Assembly (NCBI GenBank): GCA_016209865.1
Contig: JACQVL010000003.1
Location: 1-5,962, forward strand
Reading direction: 5' to 3'
Origin: Candidatus Latescibacterota bacterium
GTDB taxonomy: Bacteria > JAAXHH01 > JACQVL01
Length of the DNA stretch: 5,962 bases
The position numbers and the translations under genes are program-made. How positions within the stretch are numbered: position 1 is the stretch's first letter; the number at the start of each line of letters is the position of its first letter. The notes under the pieces were generated by a model. It was not told the DNA's origin. It made no database searches and was given only the letters and a program-made list of their open reading frames with translations. This document shows, in pieces, positions 1-4,197 of this stretch.

Positions 1-1
1 A

Positions 2-631
2 ATCATCGGCATCGTCGGCAGCGTGCGACACGAGGCCAGAGGAGAAGAGCCGAGGCCGGAAATGTTCGTGCCCTGGAGCCAGTTCCCCGACGTAACGCTC
101 AACCTGGCGGTGCGCACACAGGCCGAGCCAGCCAGCTTCGCGACTGCGCTGCGCCGGGCTGTGACAGCCATTGACGCGAACCTGCCTCTCTTCGAAGTGC
201 GCACGATGGAAGATCGTTTGTTTGAGTCGGTCGCCCAGCCGCGTTTTCGCACCGCGCTGCTCGGCGTCTTTGCCGCGCTCGCGCTGGCGATAGCCGTGGT
301 CGGCCTTTACGCCGTGATGGCCTTCTCAGTCGCCCAGCGCACTCACGAACTGGGCATTCGTGTCGCGTTAGGCGCCGAGCGGCGTGATGTGATCGGACTG
401 GTATTGCAGCAAGGGGTAAAACTCGTAGGTATCGGTATCGTGATCGGCCTGGCCGGCGCGTGGGCGCTCACCCGTGTCTTGACGACGCTGCTTTACGAGG
501 TTAAGCCGACCGACCCTTTGACATTCTTGGCTGTTCCAGTATTGCTGATGGCCGTGGCCATCCTGGTCTGCTGGCTGCCTGCGCGCCAGGCGGCGCGGGT
601 GGATCCGATAGTGGCACTGAGATACGAGTAA
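2..631 (+). CDS. ADOP-family ABC transporter permease, C-terminal part (5'-truncated by window edge)
   Basis: The reading frame is open from base 2 to the TAA at 629-631 and gives 209 residues. It begins inside the protein (IIGIVGSVRHEARGEEPRPE), so the GTG at base 23 is an internal valine and not a start. The visible part matches residues ~592-801 of the complete permease at 1488-3893, almost without gaps. It holds the end of the second periplasmic MacB-type core (through ~75), then an FtsX domain with three membrane segments at about 83-106, 137-160 and 173-192. The conserved cytoplasmic stretch QRTHELGIRVALGA (112-125) follows the first segment, and the protein ends in the ADOP tail PARQAARVDPIVALRYE. 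ADOPs are duplicated permeases related to MacB; their transported substrate and ATPase partner are generally unknown, and no ATPase is visible here. Family assignment is firm; substrate is not inferable. Confidence 0.93.
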   Translation: MIGIVGSVRHEARGEEPRPEMFVPWSQFPDVTLNLAVRTQAEPASFATALRRAVTAIDANLPLFEVRTMEDRLFESVAQPRFRTALLGVFAALALAIAVVGLYAVMAFSVAQRTHELGIRVALGAERRDVIGLVLQQGVKLVGIGIVIGLAGAWALTRVLTTLLYEVKPTDPLTFLAVPVLLMAVAILVCWLPARQAARVDPIVALRYE

Positions 632-641
632 GAGGGATTTT

Positions 642-711
642 CGATTGGCGATTGCCGATTGGCGATTGGGTCAGGAACATTCGGAAATCGCCAATCGGCA
701 ATCGTCAATCG
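642..711. repeat. Inverted repeat made of 7-base units (CGATTGS / CAATCGN)
   Basis: The left arm 642-667 and right arm 686-711 pair at 25 of 26 positions, with an 18-base loop at 668-685; the single mismatch opposes G648. Each arm is internally repetitive. The left one reads CGATTGG, CGATTGC, CGATTGG, CGATTGG (642-669), and the right one is the same heptamer reversed. It starts 10 bases after the permease stop. It could fold as a long hairpin in mRNA and act as a 3'-end stabiliser or weak terminator, but no T-run follows. It could also be a dispersed intergenic repeat. Arms and spacing are seen directly; function is inference. Confidence 0.85.
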
Positions 712-719
712 GCAATAGG

Positions 720-752
720 AGGAATCCGATGGTGGCGCTCAGGTATGAATAA
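720..752 (+). pseudogene. Orphan 3' end of an ADOP permease gene (last codons and stop only)
   Basis: Read in frame, these bases encode RNPMVALRYE followed by TAA (750-752), the invariant C-terminus of the two permeases here (DPIVALRYE at 605-631 and DPMVALRYE at 3867-3893). Over the last 27 bases it differs from the upstream gene's end at 6 positions, all third codon positions, and from the downstream gene's end at 3 positions, all silent. That pattern suggests a remnant of a separate permease once under coding selection, not a fresh copy of either neighbour. No start or upstream permease codons remain, because the heptamer palindrome lies directly in front. It is far too short to be a gene. 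Confidence 0.7.
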
Positions 753-766
753 GACCGATTGCGGAT

Positions 767-772
767 GGGAGA
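767..772 (+). promoter_or_regulatory. Shine-Dalgarno site selecting the methyltransferase start at 777
   Basis: GGGAGA lies 4 bases before ATG 777. The alternative in-frame starts (TTG 759 and ATG 765) have no purine-rich site at a useful distance, so 777 is preferred. Confidence 0.6.
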
Positions 773-776
773 CACT

Positions 777-1472
777 ATGAAGATATCGAACTCCATGATC
801 TTTGCATCGAGGAGATGCGGCCACACAGAGCGTCTTGCGCACGGCGTCGGGGTCTTGCTGGTCCTTCTTGGGATGCTCCCCTCTGGAGCCACGGCACAGA
901 ACAGGAATCGCGATGACTGGCAAAAAGTCCCGGACATCCTCGCGGCACTGGGAGTCAAAGAGGGGAGTTGGGTCGCAGACGTGGGGGCGGGTGAGGGATA
1001 CTTCACCGTCCACTTGGGCCGAGCCGTCGGTCCACAGGGTCGAGTGTTCGCGGTCGATATCGATGAGCGAGCGTTGCGCGATTTGAGGAAAACGGTGAGT
1101 GACAATCATCTGAGCAACGTCGAGATCATTCGTGGAGATCTGGATAATCCTAAACTCCCCTCGGAATCGTTGGACGCCGTCTTGATCGTGAACGCTTATC
1201 ACGAGATGACCGAGTACGAGTCGATGCTCAAGCACATCGTCCAGGCGCTCAAGCCGGGCGGACGGCTGGTCGTGTCGGAGCAGATCGCCGAGAGCCGTCG
1301 GGGCACGTCTCGGGCGACGCAAGTTGATAAGCACGAACTCTCGATCGGGTTTGCACTGACCGAACTCGAACGCGCCGGGTTGGTCATCATCGAAGCGCAC
1401 GATCCCTTCCTGAAAAACCCTGACAGTGAAGTCTACTGGCTGCTGGTCGGTCGCCGTCCGCAGACCAGATAA
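777..1472 (+). CDS. Class I SAM-dependent methyltransferase with N-terminal export signal
   Basis: A 231-residue protein expected to transfer a methyl group from S-adenosylmethionine; the acceptor is unknown. The Rossmann-fold motifs are clear. Motif I is VADVGAGEGYF (66-76), and the acidic end of strand 2 is VDIDE (93-97), which should bind the SAM ribose. GDLDNP follows at 120-125. LDAVLIVNAYHEM (132-144) is motif II, and LKPGGRLVVSEQ (158-169) precedes strand 5. The N-terminus looks secretory: basic residues up to ~22, hydrophobic GVGVLLVLLGMLP (23-35), then ATA before Q41 as a signal peptidase I-type site. S11-R12-R13 loosely recalls a twin-arginine motif, but the usual Phe/Leu are missing. 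The mature enzyme would thus be periplasmic or anchored, odd for a SAM enzyme. The next permease starts 15 bases after its stop, suggesting one operon. Fold is certain; location is inferred. Confidence 0.9.
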   Translation: MKISNSMIFASRRCGHTERLAHGVGVLLVLLGMLPSGATAQNRNRDDWQKVPDILAALGVKEGSWVADVGAGEGYFTVHLGRAVGPQGRVFAVDIDERALRDLRKTVSDNHLSNVEIIRGDLDNPKLPSESLDAVLIVNAYHEMTEYESMLKHIVQALKPGGRLVVSEQIAESRRGTSRATQVDKHELSIGFALTELERAGLVIIEAHDPFLKNPDSEVYWLLVGRRPQTR

Positions 1473-1475
1473 CGC

Positions 1476-1481
1476 GGGAGG
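1476..1481 (+). promoter_or_regulatory. Shine-Dalgarno site of the ADOP permease at 1488
   Basis: GGGAGG sits 6 bases before ATG 1488, within the 15-base gap after the methyltransferase stop. This strong site fits translation from a shared transcript and supports ATG 1488 as the true start. Confidence 0.75.
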
Positions 1482-1487
1482 CGCCCT

Positions 1488-3893
1488 ATGGATACAGTCT
1501 GGTCCGATCTCCGTTATGGCATCCGCATGTTCTTCAAGAACCCCGGCTTCACCGCTGTGGCCGTGATCATCCTGGCGATCGGGATTGGTGCGAGCACCGC
1601 CATCTTCAGCGTGGTCAACGGCCTGTTGCTGCAACCGCTGCCCTTTCAAGAACCGGATCGGCTTGTGCTGATGTGGGAGACCTATAAGCGCACGCAAGAA
1701 AAATCGGTATCGTATCTCAATTTTACGGACTGGCGGGCTCAGAATCGGGCGTTCGAAGACATGGGGGCGTACAGCAGTTGGACGTTCACCATCACGGGGG
1801 ATGAGCCTGAACGGCTTTCCGGGGCGGTGGTGACGGAGAATCTGTTTTCCGTCCTCGGCGTCAGGCCACGGCTGGGACGGACGTTTCTTCCAGAGGAAGA
1901 CCGTCCCGGTGGGGCTGACGTGGCGGTGATCAGCGACGGCCTGTGGCGTCGCCGGTTCGGCGGAGAGCCGGGCGTGATCGGCCAGACCCTGACGATGAAC
2001 GGACGCTCGACGACCATCATCGGCGTGATGCCGCCAGAGTTCCAGTTTCCACGAACCGCCATCGAACTCTGGATGCCGCTCACCCCAGCGATCGAGAGCG
2101 ACCTGCCACAGCGTGGAAACCATCCAGGTTTGTATGTGGTTGGACGGCTCAAACCGGCTGTCTCCTTAGATCGTGCTCGTCTGGACATGACGATGATCGC
2201 GCGTCGATTAGCCGAGCAGTATCCGGAGACGAATGCGGACCAGAGCGTGTTGCTCCTTCCTCTCCATGATTATTACGTGAAAGATTTTCAAACCGTCTTC
2301 ATTCTCTTGATGGAGGCGGTCGCGTTCGTCCTGTTCATCGCCTGCGCGAACGTGGCGAATCTGCTCATCGCCCGTGCCGCGACACGAGAGAAAGAGATGG
2401 CCATCCGAATGGCGTTAGGGGCGGGACGAGGCAGGCTCCTCCGCCAACTCCTCACCGAAAGCGTCCTGTTGAGCGCTGTCGCCGCGTGTGTCGGGCTGAT
2501 GCTCGCCCTGTGGGGGAGTGATCTGATTCGCTCGTTGGTCCCGACGATCGCGGACGTGCCAGGGCTCCGACGCTTCAACGTGGATGGAACCGTCCTGGCT
2601 TTCGCGATGGGGTTGGGGGTCGTCACAGGCCTCTTGTTTGGACTGGCCCCCGCACTCACCATGACAGGAAGGGGACTCCAGGATTCCCTCAAGCAGGGGG
2701 AGCGGACGTCCGGGATACCCGGACGACGATACATGGGGCAGGCGTTGGTCGTTTCCGAGATCGCCATCTCTCTCGTCCTGCTGGTCGGCGCCGGACTGAT
2801 GGTCAGGAGCGTTCAACGGCTGCTGGCGACGGACTCAGGTTTTGATCCACAAGGGGTTTTGACGTTTCAGATCAGTCCATCCGGGACGAATTACGAGGAT
2901 GATGCGGCGCGAGGCCGGTTTTTCCAGCAACTCCTCGCCCGTCTGGCAGCCATTCCAGGCGTCCAGTCCGTTGGCGGCGTGCTCCCCCTCCCCCTCAGCG
3001 GCTCGAATCGTCAGATCAACATCCGGTTTGCAGATAGTCCCGTCGCGCACCCGGAAGAGACCATCCGCACCGACTACGCATGGACGACGCCGGACTATTT
3101 CCGCACGATGCGCATTCCGTTGATCCGGGGGCGGTTTTTCTCGGAGCAGGACGTTGCCGATGCGCCGCTCGTCGTTCTGATCGATGAGACGATGGCGCGC
3201 CAGTTCTTTCCTGACGAGGACCCGATCGGGAAACGCCTGCTCGCGTACGGCCAGACACGCGAGATCGTCGGAGTCGTCGGTCATGTGAAGCATTACGGCG
3301 TGAACGCCCCATCCCGTGTCCAGCTCTACGCCCCGCACCTTCAAGCTCCGCCATTCGGGATGGTGTTGACGCTGCGCCTTGACCGCTCCCCTGCGAGTGT
3401 GATCAGTGCGATCCGTGACAGAGTCCGCGAGGTCGATCCCCATCAACCCCTCTATAACATCCAGACGATGGAGCAGCTCATGAATCAATCCGTGGCAAAC
3501 GAACGGGTCGTCATGCTGCTCCTCAGCGTTTTTGCGCTCGTCGCCCTGATCCTGGCGGCGATCGGCATCTACGGAATTCTCAGCCACTCCGTCAGCCAGC
3601 GTACGAAGGAAATCGGAGTCCGCGTCGCGCTGGGCGCTCAGCCCCTTGATATCTTCAAGATGGTCATCAGACATGGCATGAGACTCACAGGTGTCGGTCT
3701 GGCGGTCGGGGTTGCTGCCGCCTTCGGGTTGACGCGATTTCTGACAGGCTTGCTCTACCACGTCAACGCAACCGACCCGATGACGTTTGGAACCATCACC
3801 GTCATCCTGGCCGGGGTGGCATTCGTTGCGTGCTACCTCCCCGCCCGGCGGGCGACGAAGGTCGACCCGATGGTGGCGCTGCGGTATGAGTAA
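1488..3893 (+). CDS. ADOP-family duplicated MacB/FtsX-type ABC permease, complete
   Basis: An 801-residue inner-membrane protein of the usual ADOP length and build: two MacB/FtsX half-modules in tandem. Module 1 has MDTVWSDLRYGIRMFFKNPG and a first membrane helix (~20-47), a periplasmic MacB-type core (~48-265), then an FtsX domain with helices at ~268-293, 318-345 and 364-392 and the cytoplasmic stretch REKEMAIRMALGAGRGRLLRQ's core EMAIRMALGAGRG (303-315). Module 2 repeats this: helix ~417-439, core ~440-670, helices ~674-699, 728-750 and 764-784, with QRTKEIGVRVALGA (704-717) and tail DPMVALRYE. The family resembles MacB permeases (macrolide, toxin or lipoprotein-type mechanotransmission) but lacks the fused ATPase; no MacA or ATPase gene lies nearby. 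It follows the methyltransferase by 15 bases. The paralogue at 2-631 ends upstream, so the block probably grew by gene duplication. Substrate unknown. Confidence 0.96.
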   Translation: MDTVWSDLRYGIRMFFKNPGFTAVAVIILAIGIGASTAIFSVVNGLLLQPLPFQEPDRLVLMWETYKRTQEKSVSYLNFTDWRAQNRAFEDMGAYSSWTFTITGDEPERLSGAVVTENLFSVLGVRPRLGRTFLPEEDRPGGADVAVISDGLWRRRFGGEPGVIGQTLTMNGRSTTIIGVMPPEFQFPRTAIELWMPLTPAIESDLPQRGNHPGLYVVGRLKPAVSLDRARLDMTMIARRLAEQYPETNADQSVLLLPLHDYYVKDFQTVFILLMEAVAFVLFIACANVANLLIARAATREKEMAIRMALGAGRGRLLRQLLTESVLLSAVAACVGLMLALWGSDLIRSLVPTIADVPGLRRFNVDGTVLAFAMGLGVVTGLLFGLAPALTMTGRGLQDSLKQGERTSGIPGRRYMGQALVVSEIAISLVLLVGAGLMVRSVQRLLATDSGFDPQGVLTFQISPSGTNYEDDAARGRFFQQLLARLAAIPGVQSVGGVLPLPLSGSNRQINIRFADSPVAHPEETIRTDYAWTTPDYFRTMRIPLIRGRFFSEQDVADAPLVVLIDETMARQFFPDEDPIGKRLLAYGQTREIVGVVGHVKHYGVNAPSRVQLYAPHLQAPPFGMVLTLRLDRSPASVISAIRDRVREVDPHQPLYNIQTMEQLMNQSVANERVVMLLLSVFALVALILAAIGIYGILSHSVSQRTKEIGVRVALGAQPLDIFKMVIRHGMRLTGVGLAVGVAAAFGLTRFLTGLLYHVNATDPMTFGTITVILAGVAFVACYLPARRATKVDPMVALRYE

Positions 3894-3895
3894 CA

Positions 3896-3909
3896 GTGAC
3901 GAGTGACGA
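3896..3909 (+). repeat. Tandem heptamer GTGACGA x2 just after the permease stop
   Basis: Two perfect copies of GTGACGA begin 3 bases after the TAA at 3891-3893. This is a minimal repeat. Short heptamer runs directly downstream of a stop also occur after the first permease (642 on), with a different unit. Function unknown. Confidence 0.6.
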
Positions 3910-3938
3910 GGAAGACCAGTGCTCTGCATGGAGAATAG

Positions 3939-3967
3939 TTGCGTGATACACCGTAAATGAGTATATT
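3939..3967 (+). promoter_or_regulatory. Candidate sigma70-type promoter upstream of the molybdoenzyme
   Basis: TTGCGT (3939-3944) and TATATT (3962-3967) are separated by exactly 17 bases. The -10 matches the consensus at 5 of 6 positions and the -35 at 3 of 6. It lies in an unusually AT-rich patch. Transcription would start near 3974, leaving a leader of about 220 bases before ATG 4198. It is a pattern match only, and consensus may differ in this phylum. Confidence 0.4.
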
Positions 3968-3976
3968 TTGTATCAC
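3943..3976. promoter_or_regulatory. Perfect 8-bp dyad around the candidate -10 box (possible operator)
   Basis: GTGATACA (3943-3950) is the exact reverse complement of TGTATCAC (3969-3976), with 18 bases between. One arm overlaps the candidate -35 box and the other lies just past the -10 box, a good place for a repressor. The half-site centres are 26 bp apart, long for a single dimer, so an mRNA hairpin at the permease 3' end is an alternative. Confidence 0.4.
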
Positions 3977-3993
3977 AGATGACACAATCTGTG
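3974..3993. repeat. Short hairpin, 7-bp stem with 6-base loop
   Basis: CACAGAT (3974-3980) pairs with ATCTGTG (3987-3993) around GACACA. It shares three bases with the right arm of the preceding dyad, so the two structures exclude each other in RNA. If transcription starts near 3974 the hairpin would sit at the extreme 5' end of the molybdoenzyme mRNA. No T-run follows, so it is not a classical terminator. Confidence 0.5.
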
Positions 3994-4009
3994 CCCTAAC
4001 CCCCCGGTT

Positions 4010-4057
4010 CCCTTCCCTACGAGGGAAGGGGGTGTGGATTCCCGCTTTCGCGGGAAT
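4010..4057. repeat. REP-like double palindrome in the intergenic region
   Basis: Two perfect hairpins lie side by side. The first has a 9-bp stem, CCCTTCCCT (4010-4018) with AGGGAAGGG (4022-4030), and a 3-base loop ACG. The second has an 8-bp stem, ATTCCCGC (4038-4045) with GCGGGAAT (4050-4057), and a TTTC loop. From general knowledge, the ATTCCCGC-TTTC-GCGGGAAT unit is a widespread dispersed intergenic palindrome in many bacterial genomes; it gives the well-known false peptide IPAFAGMT when translated. It could fold in RNA and separate the permease operon from the molybdoenzyme gene. Neither stem is followed by a T-run. Confidence 0.8.
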
Positions 4058-4187
4058 GACAGACTATGGGATGATGTTCCTGCCCGCGTCCATGCGATTG
4101 GAGGCAACGAGGAGGCAAACACAAGACCAGACCGTTCATTTGCCGAACCCATATCCACAGGCACCATCTCTTTCAATAACCCATGAC
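4058..4187. other. Leader/intergenic stretch without recognisable gene
   Basis: The 130 bases between the double palindrome and the ribosome binding site of the molybdoenzyme hold no credible coding sequence. I see no strong second promoter, riboswitch or Mo-cofactor-type structured leader by eye. The in-frame TAA at 4177-4179 limits the upstream extension of the next gene. Confidence 0.5.
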
Positions 4188-4191
4188 GGAG
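4188..4191 (+). promoter_or_regulatory. Shine-Dalgarno GGAG that decides the molybdoenzyme start
   Basis: GGAG is 6 bases before ATG 4198. An in-frame ATG at 4183 would add only MTESP and has no purine-rich site in front of it, so 4198 is favoured. Confidence 0.6.
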
Positions 4192-4197
4192 TCCCCC

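Noticed and set aside
642-711. CRISPR array
   Set aside because: The units are only 7 bases, contiguous and inverted, with no spacers and no cas genes.
759-776. TTG 759 or ATG 765 as the methyltransferase start
   Set aside because: Neither has a ribosome binding site, while ATG 777 has GGGAGA just upstream and gives a cleaner signal peptide n-region.
705-2123. Long antisense open frame of 472 codons opposite the methyltransferase and permease start
   Set aside because: It lies opposite two genes with clear family motifs, its predicted protein is low-complexity Arg/His/Asp-rich with no domain, and GC-rich genes commonly create such antisense frames.
2835-3929. Antisense open frame of 364 codons opposite the permease C-terminal half
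   Set aside because: It is a mirror of the ADOP coding frame, with no recognisable domain or ribosome binding site.
3974-4057. Rho-independent terminator
   Set aside because: None of the hairpins is followed by a run of T on the + strand, so a classical intrinsic terminator cannot be claimed.
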